Positions 42,897 through 51,586 of a DNA stretch of 64,000 bases are shown here, one piece after another. The notes beneath the pieces were generated by a model. That model saw nothing but the letters and a program-made list of their open reading frames with translations. It was not told where the DNA came from and searched no databases. Both the position numbers and the translations under genes were made by a program. This stretch comes from an uncultured Eubacteriales bacterium (GTDB taxonomy: Bacteria; Bacillota; Clostridia; Oscillospirales; Oscillospiraceae): positions 22,915 through 86,914 of the forward strand of contig UQZA01000010.1 in the NCBI GenBank assembly GCA_900545515.1, in the 5' to 3' direction. The number at the start of each line of letters is the position of its first letter. Within the stretch, counting starts at the first letter, position 1.

Positions 42897-43807
42897 TGTT
42901 CGGTTGGAGGATTCCAAAATCAGATAACACGCCAGACGGCGTTAATAAGCTGCGAGAAGCATTGAACAGCGTGGACGCTGTTATAATTGGTGCTGGAGCC
43001 GGTCTTTCCACTTCTGCGGGATTTGTTTATACAGGAGAACGCTTCGAGAAGTATTTCCATGACTTTGCTGAAAAGTATCGGTTTAATGATATGTATTCCG
43101 GTGGGTTCTATCCCTACAATACACTGGAGGAACATTGGGCTTATTGGAGCCGCTATATTTATATCAACCGTTATATGAGTGCCCCGAAACCAGTATATGA
43201 AAAGCTGTATGAATTGGTTAAAGGCAAGGATTACTTTGTTTTGACTACCAACGTGGATCACTGTTTTCAGAAAGCTGGATTTGATAAGCACAGGCTGTTC
43301 TATACTCAGGGAGATTATGGGCTGTTTCAATGCAGCGAGCCATGCCAGGCAGCTACCTACGAAAACGAGGACACAATCCGTAAAATGGTCGAAGCTCAGG
43401 GATATGTGATTGATGGGCATAACGAATTGATTTTGCCGGAAGGTGTCACACCGAAGATGACAGTTCCAAGCGAGCTTGTTCCATATTGTCCGAAGTGTGG
43501 AAAGCCAATGAGCATGAACCTCCGGGCAGATGGTACTTTTGTGGAAGATGAAGGCTGGCACCGTGCTTCGGAGCGGTATGCGGATTTTCTGCGGCGGCAT
43601 CAAAATATGAAGGTATTGTTTTTAGAGGCAGCAGTCGGATTCAACACGCCAACCATAGTAAAATATAGTTTCTGGCGTATGACACACGAATGGAAAAACG
43701 CAATGTATGCCTGCCTGAATTATGGCGAGGCATACGCCCCCAGTGAGATCAAAAAGAAAGCTATCTGTATCAATGGAGACATTGGGGAAATTTTGAATCA
43801 GCTTTAA
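42893..43807 (+). CDS. SirTM-type sirtuin (protein ADP-ribosyltransferase), full length
   Basis: 304 residues from ATG 42893 (GAGGAAAGG upstream; a GTG two codons earlier is possible). It has the sirtuin NAD-binding start (IIGAGAGLSTSAG), DMYSGGFYPYNTLEEHWAYW, LTTNVDHCFQKAGFD, YTQGDYGLFQCSEPC, a Cys pair (CPKCGKPM) and a complete C-terminus. SirTM enzymes transfer ADP-ribose to lipoylated carrier proteins in a redox-linked switch reversed by the zinc macrodomain. Its DNA is more AT-rich than the truncated neighbour, so it was probably acquired separately rather than by simple duplication. Confidence 0.88.
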   Translation: MMFGWRIPKSDNTPDGVNKLREALNSVDAVIIGAGAGLSTSAGFVYTGERFEKYFHDFAEKYRFNDMYSGGFYPYNTLEEHWAYWSRYIYINRYMSAPKPVYEKLYELVKGKDYFVLTTNVDHCFQKAGFDKHRLFYTQGDYGLFQCSEPCQAATYENEDTIRKMVEAQGYVIDGHNELILPEGVTPKMTVPSELVPYCPKCGKPMSMNLRADGTFVEDEGWHRASERYADFLRRHQNMKVLFLEAAVGFNTPTIVKYSFWRMTHEWKNAMYACLNYGEAYAPSEIKKKAICINGDIGEILNQL

Positions 43808-43849
43808 GTAGAAAAAATTGAATATTGACAGCATTATGCTGATTGCCGT

Positions 43850-43886
43850 GGGCGTTTCACTTTTACAGGTGGACGCCCTTTTTTCA
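43850..43886 (+). terminator. Terminator between the second SirTM gene and the conjugative-element genes
   Basis: GGGCGT pairs with ACGCCC across 17 bases and is followed by TTTTTTC. Confidence 0.65.
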
Positions 43887-43915
43887 TACCCATTTTCAGA
43901 AGGAAGGAGATTCAC

Positions 43916-44437
43916 ATGGAGCTAAACGAAATGGAAAAAAAGCTGCTCTTTCAGGTGGAGGGCGATTATCAGGCAAAGGTCCTGAATGAACTTTATATGA
44001 CTGTGCGGTACTCAAGTAATTCCGAGCAGCGGGAGGCTGCGCAAAGTCTTATGGCAAAGCTGCGTGTCCTGTCGGATGCGGAGTGCATGGACTTAGTGAA
44101 GGACATTCAGAAGAATTACCGTCTGCCGCACTCGCCCCGTACCATTGGGGAAAGGATCGCCGAGGCCAGGCAGCAATCCGGCGCAGAGAAATTAAAGGGG
44201 CATGACATCATGGCGCTGGAACGCTTCGACCCGGAGGTAAAGCACATGATCGTCTTTGATGTGCTGTCGTATGATTCCCCTGTCGGAGATAAGGGCGATA
44301 AGATGCGCCTGTTTCTTACGGATGCCGGCTATCAGAAATTTTTGGACAGTCAGGAACGGGGCGAAGTGAAACTGAAAAACCATGCAAAGGTCTCTGGCGG
44401 CAATCTCTACTATGACCGCAGGGACCGCGCCTTGTAA
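43916..44437 (+). CDS. Conjugative-element protein of unknown function
   Basis: 173 residues, ATG 43916 after GGAAGGAGA. No signal or membrane segment; the N-terminal half is helical and acidic, with a basic centre (IGERIAEARQQSG) and a C-terminal alpha/beta stretch (MIVFDVLSYDSP, MRLFLTDAGYQKFL). I do not recognise the domain. It is the first gene of the conjugative-element gene run and reads in the same direction as the initiator 30 bases downstream. Confidence 0.7.
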   Translation: MELNEMEKKLLFQVEGDYQAKVLNELYMTVRYSSNSEQREAAQSLMAKLRVLSDAECMDLVKDIQKNYRLPHSPRTIGERIAEARQQSGAEKLKGHDIMALERFDPEVKHMIVFDVLSYDSPVGDKGDKMRLFLTDAGYQKFLDSQERGEVKLKNHAKVSGGNLYYDRRDRAL

Positions 44438-44466
44438 CGGAATAATCGGAGAAAGGAGGCTATGAA

Positions 44467-45339
44467 ATGGCTGTATTCCGTGTAGAAAAAACAAAGGACT
44501 TTACGATTATGAGCAACCACCATCTGCGCAATGCAGAACTGTCCTTAAAGGCGAAGGGGCTCCTCTCCCTCATGCTGTCGCTGCCGGAAGATTGGGATTA
44601 TACCACGAAGGGGCTCGCCCATATCTGTAAGGACGGTGTGGATTCCATCACGACTGCCCTAAAGGAGCTGGAACGGCATGGGTATCTCACCAGGCAGCGC
44701 CTACGCTATGAGAACGGACAGCTCGGAGACATTGAGTATACGATCCACGAAAAGCCTGTAGCCCCTGAAAAACAAGGGGTTTCACCTAAACGGGAAAATC
44801 CAGGACAGGTAAATCCAGGACAGGCAAAACCTGAACAGGCGGAACCTGGACAGGAAAATCCCGCACAATTAAATACTAATCCACAAAAAACGAAAAAATC
44901 AAAAACGGATAGATCAAGGACGTATCAATCAATCTATCCGGCGGAGCCAGAGGTGGAAAGCTGTTCTGATTGGATGGATAGGATTGATACTGTGAACGCA
45001 TACCGTGAAATTATCAAATCCAATGTTGAGTATGACATCCTGACAGAACGGTATGGAGCAGAGCGCATGGACGAGGCTGTGGAGCTTATGCTTGAAGTGA
45101 TCCTGTCTAAACGCCCATACATACGCATTGCCGGAGATGATTTCCCGCGGGAGGTTGTCAGGAGCCGTTTCCTGAAGATCAATTCCAGCCACCTGGAGTA
45201 TGTCTTTGACTGTATCGACAAGAACACCACAAAAGTCGGAAATATCAAGGCTTATCTGCTGGCGGCGCTGTATAACGCCCCGGCAACGATGGATAGTTAT
45301 TACCGTGCCGAGGTCAACCATGACCTGTACGGCTGTTAG
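44467..45339 (+). CDS. Winged-helix replication initiator-like protein (DUF6017 type)
   Basis: 290 residues. The N-terminal part is a winged-helix DNA-binding domain with the RepA/DnaD-like start (FTIMSNHHLRNAELSLKAKGLL, DGVDSITTALKELERHGYL). A Gln/Pro/Glu-rich linker containing repeated NPGQ/KPEQ units (about 105-150) leads to a C-terminal domain (NAYREIIKSNVEYDILTERYG, VGNIKAYLLAALYNAP) that I associate with DUF6017. Such proteins initiate element replication. Start ATG 44467 after AGGAGG. Confidence 0.82.
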   Translation: MAVFRVEKTKDFTIMSNHHLRNAELSLKAKGLLSLMLSLPEDWDYTTKGLAHICKDGVDSITTALKELERHGYLTRQRLRYENGQLGDIEYTIHEKPVAPEKQGVSPKRENPGQVNPGQAKPEQAEPGQENPAQLNTNPQKTKKSKTDRSRTYQSIYPAEPEVESCSDWMDRIDTVNAYREIIKSNVEYDILTERYGAERMDEAVELMLEVILSKRPYIRIAGDDFPREVVRSRFLKINSSHLEYVFDCIDKNTTKVGNIKAYLLAALYNAPATMDSYYRAEVNHDLYGC

Positions 45340-45388
45340 GCGCTTACGGGCGTCTTTTTTCATTTCATCAGGAAGGAGGCAGCGCACG

Positions 45389-45427
45389 ATGAAACAAAGA
45401 ACTGTGCCGGCATCATGCCCGGCGTAA
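45389..45427 (+). CDS. 12-residue leader ORF overlapping the next gene's start
   Basis: ATG 45389 has a strong GGAGG site and encodes MKQRTVPASCPA before TAA at 45425. The next gene's ATG (45415) lies inside it in another frame and has no ribosome site of its own, so the leader may feed ribosomes to it by termination-reinitiation. The alternative is a frameshift. Confidence 0.4.
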   Translation: MKQRTVPASCPA

Positions 45428-46398
45428 CCAAAGAACAGATTCAGGCGGCGCGGGAGGCGGATTTGTTCGCCTATCTGCAATCCTATGAGCCTGGAGTGCT
45501 CAAACGGGACGGGCCGAATTACCGGCATAAAGAGCATGACAGCCTGGTTTATGTGACCGGAAAAAGATACTGGTATTGGAACAGCCGGGGCCGCAGCATT
45601 AACGCCCTGGATTATCTGATCCAGATTCGGGGCTATGGGCTGGTGGATGCGGTTCATACGCTGGTCGGCGGCGAAATCCAGCAGATGCCGGCACGCCGGA
45701 GTACGCCGGAGGCAGACCGTGCACAGAAAGAACAGGAAAAGAAAGCCTTTTCCCTCCCCTGGGCCAGACGGTGCGCTACCGCTGCTGTTTCTTATTTGCA
45801 GAGGCGGGGAATCAGCTCCGATGTGATCCGAAGGTGCTTCCGGGAAGGGCTGTTCTATGAAGCCCGGTATCATGGCGAGCCGGTCTGCGTGTTTGTCGGG
45901 AAAGATGACGCAGGGAAAGCAAAGTTTGCCTGTATGCGGAGTATCATCGGCAGCCTGAAAAAAGACGTGTACGGCAGCGACAAGGAATATAGCTTCTGTT
46001 ACCCGCCCCACAATCCGGGCAGCCGTCATGTGGCGGTCTTTGAGGCGCCCATTGACGCCCTTTCCCATGCGACGCTGCAAGAACTGGAAGGCTGGAAATG
46101 GGATGGCTACCGTCTGTCTTTGGGCGGCACTTCCCATGTGGCGCTGGCTGCGTTTCTGGAACGCCACCCGGAGATCAGGCGCGTCAACCTTTACATGGAC
46201 AATGACCTGGGCGGCCTTAAAAATGCCAGAAAGATCAAGGCAATGCTCCATGAGAATCCGCGTTTTAAGCATATCCGGGTCGGAATCAACCCGCCACGCA
46301 GCGGAAAGGACTACAACGAAAAGCTGCTGAATGTCAGAGAACAGAGCAAAGAGCGCCAGCGACAATGCCGCCAGAAACAGGCGGCTATTTCAATATAA
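45415..46398 (+). CDS. DUF3991/Toprim primase-like protein
   Basis: 327 residues. It opens with a DUF3991-like region (DLFAYLQSYEPGVLKRDGPNYRHKEHDSL, ...RGRSINALDYLI) that resembles the CHC2 zinc-finger region of DnaG without the Cys. A Toprim-like domain follows, with VAVFEAPIDALS, SLGGT and the acidic MDNDLGG. Such proteins probably prime or process DNA on conjugative elements. No start exists upstream in frame, so ATG 45415 must be used despite a poor ribosome site. Confidence 0.8.
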   Translation: MPGVTKEQIQAAREADLFAYLQSYEPGVLKRDGPNYRHKEHDSLVYVTGKRYWYWNSRGRSINALDYLIQIRGYGLVDAVHTLVGGEIQQMPARRSTPEADRAQKEQEKKAFSLPWARRCATAAVSYLQRRGISSDVIRRCFREGLFYEARYHGEPVCVFVGKDDAGKAKFACMRSIIGSLKKDVYGSDKEYSFCYPPHNPGSRHVAVFEAPIDALSHATLQELEGWKWDGYRLSLGGTSHVALAAFLERHPEIRRVNLYMDNDLGGLKNARKIKAMLHENPRFKHIRVGINPPRSGKDYNEKLLNVREQSKERQRQCRQKQAAISI

Positions 46399-46416
46399 CG
46401 GGAGGATTTGAAAGAA

Positions 46417-46641
46417 ATGAATGAAAAACAGCAGATTTGCTTTACGGACAGCGCGGGAAAAGCGCTGTTTTCCATTCCTGATAACGGCATACTCTGCCTG
46501 TCCTATGGGAATGGGGATACGCATTTTTCCCTCTGCAAATTTCTGGATCAGACCCATGCGGAGATCGATGGCGTGAAATATGCCGTCCAGGATTTTGCCC
46601 GGAAGATGGAACACAACAAGATCAGCTTTGCCCCTGCCTGA
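46417..46641 (+). CDS. Small conjugative-element protein, unknown function
   Basis: 74 residues from ATG 46417 (GGGAGGA ten bases upstream). A compact beta-rich sequence without export signal (ICFTDSAGKALFSIPDNG, LCLSYGNGDTHFSL). I do not recognise the family. It lies between the primase-like gene and a small HTH gene on the same strand. Confidence 0.65.
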   Translation: MNEKQQICFTDSAGKALFSIPDNGILCLSYGNGDTHFSLCKFLDQTHAEIDGVKYAVQDFARKMEHNKISFAPA

Positions 46642-46673
46642 TGGCAGGTCAGAATAACAGGAGGATTTCAAAC

Positions 46674-46958
46674 ATGATGAAAACAGAAAATACCGCTTTA
46701 CAGATGATTGCTGAAGCCGCCAGGTGCCCGGAATACGGACCTGATATGGTAACAGCATTGATGAAAAAGCTGGATATGAACGAGAAGGGGTTTGCGCTTC
46801 TGATGAATGTCACCCCTTCCACCGTCCGTCTCTGGACCAGCGGGGCTGCGCAGCCATGCGGCACCGCCAAACGGCTCATGCAGATTTATGAGACAGCGCC
46901 AGAGATCGTCAGCAGAATTGCCGGCGTTCATTCTCCGGCAGATGGGAGGAACCTGTAA
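46674..46958 (+). CDS. Small HTH DNA-binding protein
   Basis: 94 residues from ATG 46674 (AGGAGG eight bases upstream). The centre is a helix-turn-helix of the Xre/antitoxin type (MNEKGFALLMNVTPSTVRLWTSG). The stop codon abuts the next ATG, so it is translationally coupled to that gene. It may regulate the element's transfer genes. No toxin partner is apparent next to it. Confidence 0.8.
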   Translation: MMKTENTALQMIAEAARCPEYGPDMVTALMKKLDMNEKGFALLMNVTPSTVRLWTSGAAQPCGTAKRLMQIYETAPEIVSRIAGVHSPADGRNL

Positions 46959-47750
46959 ATGGCAGAGGGAACGCCACAGCCTGCCGCTGTACCGGAACAG
47001 CCCATTGCCGAAAATGAACAGGTCAAAGCGCTGCTTGCACTCCTGAAGGATAACAATACGCCGGGATATGAAGAATTTGCCAAGCTGATCGGCCATGTGT
47101 CTGAAATGGAGCAGCGTCTTTCCGAGGCAACTGAGGAGCTAAAGGCTATGCGGCAGGAAATGCAGGGCTTGCAGAACCATTCCCTGAAAGATACGCTCCA
47201 AAAGAACTGTAAGGCTATGGAGGAAAATATTACTGCTATGCGGCAGCGTCTTTCTAAACTCAAAAAGCAGATCATAGATGGCTGTAAAAGTATTCTTGCC
47301 GATTTCAAAGAGCGGGGCGCCGTTGCCCTGAATGGAATCACGGGGTTTTTACATCTCAGACCGGCATTGGAGTCTATTCAGAACGGGGCGGAAAAAAGTA
47401 TGCAGGCAAGCGACAGAGCGGTTGCCAGAATTGACGCTTTTAGTACCGAATACCATGAGGCGGGCCGGCATCTTAAAAACATGGGGCGCACCCTTCAAGG
47501 AAAGCCTGCGGAGGCAGAAGCAAAAGAAAACGGGAAGATTGCCAGAGTGTTCAAAGGAGCTTTCAAAGTGGAGCGTGCCCTTATATCTTCCATTAGCCGT
47601 AGTGCGGAGCGGGCACTGAATACCCTCGCCCGGTTGGAACAGACCGCAGAGCGCCGCCCGTCTGTCCTGAAAGCAATGCGGGAGCAGGCAGCAAAAACGG
47701 AACCGGCAAAAAAGCAGCCGGCGCCTTCCCGCGATAAGGAAAGCCGCTGA
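46959..47750 (+). CDS. Coiled-coil conjugative-element protein (DUF6674-like) with shared C-terminal motif
   Basis: 263 residues starting one base after the previous stop. The first half is an extended coiled coil (KLIGHVSEMEQRLSEATEELK, MEENITAMRQRLSKLKKQI). The tail reads RRPSVLKAMREQAAK followed by a Lys/Pro-rich end, a version of the motif found at the C-terminus of four other proteins of this element. I associate the overall form with DUF6674, with moderate confidence. Function unknown. Confidence 0.7.
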   Translation: MAEGTPQPAAVPEQPIAENEQVKALLALLKDNNTPGYEEFAKLIGHVSEMEQRLSEATEELKAMRQEMQGLQNHSLKDTLQKNCKAMEENITAMRQRLSKLKKQIIDGCKSILADFKERGAVALNGITGFLHLRPALESIQNGAEKSMQASDRAVARIDAFSTEYHEAGRHLKNMGRTLQGKPAEAEAKENGKIARVFKGAFKVERALISSISRSAERALNTLARLEQTAERRPSVLKAMREQAAKTEPAKKQPAPSRDKESR

Positions 47751-47782
47751 TTTTCAGATTCGGCATGAAAGGAGGAATTTGA

Positions 47783-48685
47783 TTGAACCAGGAACCATTG
47801 CCGCAGATATATTTGATCCGGGACACAGACCTTACCATATTTGCTTATGAGCTTCATATCTTCGCCGGGAATTTCCTGCGGGAAAGTGAATTTAACCTGC
47901 GCTCCCTGGTAACGAATACCGGGTCGGATTCGATTGCCATTATGGGAAAAAACCACATGTGGCTCTCCGACGCCTTGTTTGCCTATTGCTCTACGGCAGA
48001 CCTGCACCAGATGATCTTTACAACGGAATATCTTGGGGCAAGGGCTTTTTTGTTCCATACAGAGCGGAAAGAAAACGGGCACTTATACGGCGACGTCCTG
48101 ATGATGGATTTAGATACGCTGCGGCAGGATGTGAAACGGAATATTCTCTATCCTTATGGCGTTAATACCGAACAACAGAACGGGAAAGCCATGACGGTCA
48201 GCCTTGAAAAATGGCATTCAATGGAGCTGTATGAGAAAGATGCACTGAAAAGCTGGGGGTTCTCCTACAGCCCGGAGCAGGTCACAGAATGGCAGTACCA
48301 TTATTCCGGCATGTTCAGCCAATGGAAGGAGCAGGCATTTTCCTATATGCCCCAGGATTTGGAGGAACGCCTGAATGTGGAATACATGACCGGCGCACAG
48401 AATCCCGATACGGATATGTACCGTATACCGCTGGGGACAGCCAAACAGATGCTTCTTTATGATGAAGCTCCTGTTTACCGGCTCCTTCCTGGTAGGCCGG
48501 AAAAGATACCCCCTATCGCGGCAGTTACTACGGGGCTATGGTATGAGCATTACCGGGAATTTGCCGTCAGGCCGGAAGATTTAGGCGCGCTGGACCGGCT
48601 GGCCCAGTGGGAAACGGATCGGATTATCGGAAAGCCCCCGGCCCTTCATAAGCCGGAGAAAGGCCGTTCCGATCAGGAACGGTAA
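47783..48685 (+). CDS. Conjugative-element protein of unknown function
   Basis: 300 residues from TTG 47783 (GGAGGAA seven bases upstream). A soluble alpha/beta protein with distinctive blocks: IYLIRDTDLTIFAYELHIFAG, MWLSDALFAYCSTADLHQM, EYLGARAFLFHTE, and a C-terminal YEHYREFAVRPEDLG. No enzyme motif is recognised. Upstream of the large metallopeptidase-bearing gene, same strand. Confidence 0.7.
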   Translation: MNQEPLPQIYLIRDTDLTIFAYELHIFAGNFLRESEFNLRSLVTNTGSDSIAIMGKNHMWLSDALFAYCSTADLHQMIFTTEYLGARAFLFHTERKENGHLYGDVLMMDLDTLRQDVKRNILYPYGVNTEQQNGKAMTVSLEKWHSMELYEKDALKSWGFSYSPEQVTEWQYHYSGMFSQWKEQAFSYMPQDLEERLNVEYMTGAQNPDTDMYRIPLGTAKQMLLYDEAPVYRLLPGRPEKIPPIAAVTTGLWYEHYREFAVRPEDLGALDRLAQWETDRIIGKPPALHKPEKGRSDQER

Positions 48686-48714
48686 TTTTTTACACAGACT
48701 GGAGGTGATATAGA

Positions 48715-50742
48715 TTGGCAGAGACCATACAGCATGAAGATTTTGGGGAAAAGATCGGAGGAGCGAAAAAGGACCTCTGGAGAGACCGCGGCCTCTATGT
48801 GGATGACCTTAGCGGCATGAATGAGCGGGAGGCAGATAAATTCGTCAAGAAGGATAATATCTGGAAAAAACCGGACTATCAGGCCATGCTCGATGACGGC
48901 GTCCCTCTCGGCGTCGTTTACTTCATCAAAAAGGCGCGGGACAGCCTGGGGGCTTCCCCAGGATATAAATACAGCGATACCACCCCGGAGCTGCGGCGTG
49001 CCAGGCAGGAGGAATATATTGAAACTGTCCGGCAGCTACAGTCCGTGATTGAGGACATCCGTACCGTGGAGGACGCCATGCAAGCCTATGACCGCTTTTT
49101 GGTGCAAAATGGATATTTGGAGCGTGTGCAGGGCTGGGGCAGCGGAACCCACTATACGGCCACGAAAAAGGGGCAGGACAATCCGGCCATTACAAATAAG
49201 GTGGCGCAGACGCTATTTGTCCGCTCCGCTTCTCATTTTGACCGTTCCTTTACGCAGAAAGCCATAAAGGAACAGTTTGGCGTTTCCAAAGAGCAGAAGG
49301 TGCCAAAGGGCTATGCGATCCGTTTCAATGACGGGAAGAATAGCTATTCCAAAAACGATGACTGGAAGCCCGGCACTTACTATGTGACAAAGGGCTATTC
49401 CATTTTACAGACAAACTTAGAATCACGCGAGGCAGCCCTGAAATGGGTACAGGATTTTGCCAGACAGCGGAGCAAAGGCGGAAAGGTCCGCTTTACGCCT
49501 CCGCAGCTTGAATATGTGAAACGGACCGGGCCAGACTACCGGAGCGGCCAGGAGATCACAGGCCAGCATTACCTTGAAACCTTCGGATTCCGCGGCGGCG
49601 AGTTCGGGAATTGGATGAACCAGAATGACCGGCAGGCTTCCCTCAATATGGGATTTGAAGCGCTGAAAGATTTGGCGGCTGCCTTACAGATCAGCGATAA
49701 GGATATTGCCTACCAGGGAACGCTTGCTATCGCTTTCGGCGCCAGGGGCAGCGGCAATGCGGCGGCACATTATGAACCGCTCCGCAAGGTCATCAATCTC
49801 ACGAAGATGCACGGAGCCGGTTCCCTGGCCCATGAGTGGTGGCACGGATTTGATGATTACCTGGGTTCGCAGATGGGCGCAAAGAGTTTTCTGTCCGAGC
49901 AGCCGCGCCGCTATCCGCTGTTCCAGAAACTCATTGATACCATGAAATATAAGTCCGAGACGCCGGAGCAGGCGGCGGCCCGTACTAAGGCGCAGACAGA
50001 GCGTACACGGAAAAATGCGGCGAGCTGGCTGGATTCCGCGGTGCTCGGTTCCCTGAAACGGTATGGGAATGAGGCGCAGATGGAGACCTATGCGGTGCTG
50101 CGGGAGGCGTTTCTGGAAGGAGAACCAGGCTCCGTGGAACAGATCAGCGCTTTTAAGAAGTCTGTCACCGGGCGGGTGATCCCCAAAAGCGAGCGGGAAC
50201 GGCTGGAAATCTTTGAACACATGCTGTCCGGGATGCAGGCACAGGAGGCGCCGCAGATCGGACGGGTGGAAACGGATTTTTATAAAAATTCCATGCGGAT
50301 GGGAAAAGAATGTGAAAAAGACGGCGGTTACTGGGACAGTAATGTGGAAATGACTGCCAGAGCTTTTGCCTGTTACATTAAGGATAAGCTGCCCTATCGG
50401 TCAGACTATCTGGCAGGTCACGCAGATTGTGCCGTAACCTTTGTTACTGGCAAAGATGGAACAACGGAGGTTTTGAAAGCCTATCCCGAAGGAGAGGAAC
50501 GCCGGGCCATCAATGCAGTGTTTGACGAGATCGTTGCTGATTTGAAATTGCAGCACATCCTTACCCATGAGGAAACGACATTGCCATTGCCGTCACGTAC
50601 CCGGCTGGCTGAAAATGAGCAGATTTCCATATTTACGATGGAGCGCCCTTCGGTCATGGCGCAGCTTGCAGCGGCAAAACCGGCAGAAAAAACTACCCCG
50701 GCGCAGACGGTTCCGAAAAAGAGCCATGCGCCGGAGATATAG
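48715..50742 (+). CDS. Large polyvalent protein with LPD1-like N-terminus and zinc-metallopeptidase domain
   Basis: 675 residues from TTG 48715 (GGAGGTGAT upstream). The N-terminal 350 residues hold modules seen in large polyvalent proteins of mobile elements (KKDLWRDRGLYVDDLSGMNE; FGFRGGEFGNWMNQNDRQASLN). A metallopeptidase-like centre follows with SLAHEWWHGFDDYLG, a HEWWH zinc motif, and a third conserved block (EMTARAFACYI). The tail carries RPSVMAQLAAAK and a basic end, the motif shared with neighbouring proteins. Such proteins are thought to enter or protect the transferred DNA in recipients; that role here is inference. Confidence 0.78.
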   Translation: MAETIQHEDFGEKIGGAKKDLWRDRGLYVDDLSGMNEREADKFVKKDNIWKKPDYQAMLDDGVPLGVVYFIKKARDSLGASPGYKYSDTTPELRRARQEEYIETVRQLQSVIEDIRTVEDAMQAYDRFLVQNGYLERVQGWGSGTHYTATKKGQDNPAITNKVAQTLFVRSASHFDRSFTQKAIKEQFGVSKEQKVPKGYAIRFNDGKNSYSKNDDWKPGTYYVTKGYSILQTNLESREAALKWVQDFARQRSKGGKVRFTPPQLEYVKRTGPDYRSGQEITGQHYLETFGFRGGEFGNWMNQNDRQASLNMGFEALKDLAAALQISDKDIAYQGTLAIAFGARGSGNAAAHYEPLRKVINLTKMHGAGSLAHEWWHGFDDYLGSQMGAKSFLSEQPRRYPLFQKLIDTMKYKSETPEQAAARTKAQTERTRKNAASWLDSAVLGSLKRYGNEAQMETYAVLREAFLEGEPGSVEQISAFKKSVTGRVIPKSERERLEIFEHMLSGMQAQEAPQIGRVETDFYKNSMRMGKECEKDGGYWDSNVEMTARAFACYIKDKLPYRSDYLAGHADCAVTFVTGKDGTTEVLKAYPEGEERRAINAVFDEIVADLKLQHILTHEETTLPLPSRTRLAENEQISIFTMERPSVMAQLAAAKPAEKTTPAQTVPKKSHAPEI

Positions 50743-50758
50743 GGAGGTGTGATAGATT

Positions 50759-51586
50759 TTGGAAGAAAATAAAGATTACCGCGCTTACCGGTATGGCGAC
50801 CATTTGGAGCCGGGATATGAGTTGAAAATCGAACACAGTATTTCCTGTGAGGACGGGGATATTTCCGGCCTGATTACGATGGGGGCGGAAAGCCTGGAGG
50901 CCATGCGCAAGGGTAGTATCAACGGCGAGCAGAAAGCCTATGAGATTGTTATGGCCGCGGCAAAGCAGTGGGAACAGCAGGCCGCCGCCACGCAAATGAT
51001 TAACCGGGCACTGGAATACCTGCGGACCCCGGAAGTAAAGCACACAGCAAACATGTGGCAGCCTCATCCGAATAACAATGACCTGGAGGAAATCAGCAAC
51101 CGGGTTTATAAGATGTCCTGCCGGATCAGGGAAGATACAAAATATGATACAGAAACAAAACAGAGTGTTCCGGTTGCCTGGTATGTGACCTGGGATTTGT
51201 ATTTGAATTCACCGAAGGACGGCTACAGTATTCATCTCGCAGGACAGGACAAGAAACGTTATACAGATAAAGCCTCTGCCGTAAAATATCTGGATGGGCG
51301 CAAAAAAGCCTATTCCCATCTGTTTGCGGAGATTTCACCGCCCATTCCTAAAGAGCATGAAAACTGTTTTACAGTTCATGGTGCGCTCCTGCCCGGATAT
51401 ACAGTGGAAGGCCAGGAACCGATAAAAACGGATCGAACCGCCGCCGAGGTTTCGGAGGGCGGTATTTCTATGCTAGAAAAAGCGGAAAAACCTTCTGTGC
51501 TGGGAAAACTGGCTGCGGCTAAATCCAATGAGAAAACACCCGCTGCGCCTGCGGCAACGAAAAAGAAGGAGGATATGCAGATTTGA
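50759..51586 (+). CDS. Polyvalent-type conjugative-element protein with shared C-terminal motif
   Basis: 275 residues from TTG 50759 (GGGAGGTGTG upstream). The N-terminal part is helical (MGAESLEAMRKGSINGEQKAYEIVM), and the middle reads as a beta-rich LPD-type module (WYVTWDLYLNSPKDGYSIHLAG). The C-terminus has KPSVLGKLAAAK and a Lys-rich tail (ATKKKEDMQI), closely matching the preceding protein's tail. Its stop overlaps the next gene's TTG start (TTGA). Function unknown. Confidence 0.7.
   Translation: MEENKDYRAYRYGDHLEPGYELKIEHSISCEDGDISGLITMGAESLEAMRKGSINGEQKAYEIVMAAAKQWEQQAAATQMINRALEYLRTPEVKHTANMWQPHPNNNDLEEISNRVYKMSCRIREDTKYDTETKQSVPVAWYVTWDLYLNSPKDGYSIHLAGQDKKRYTDKASAVKYLDGRKKAYSHLFAEISPPIPKEHENCFTVHGALLPGYTVEGQEPIKTDRTAAEVSEGGISMLEKAEKPSVLGKLAAAKSNEKTPAAPAATKKKEDMQI

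Noticed and set aside
44929..46365. 478-codon minus-strand frame opposite the initiator and Toprim genes
   Set aside because: Both plus-strand genes show family motifs and good ribosome sites; the minus frame shows neither.
46674..46958. Toxin-antitoxin pair with the small HTH gene
   Set aside because: The upstream 74-residue protein shows no toxin motif and the coupling is with the downstream coiled-coil gene.
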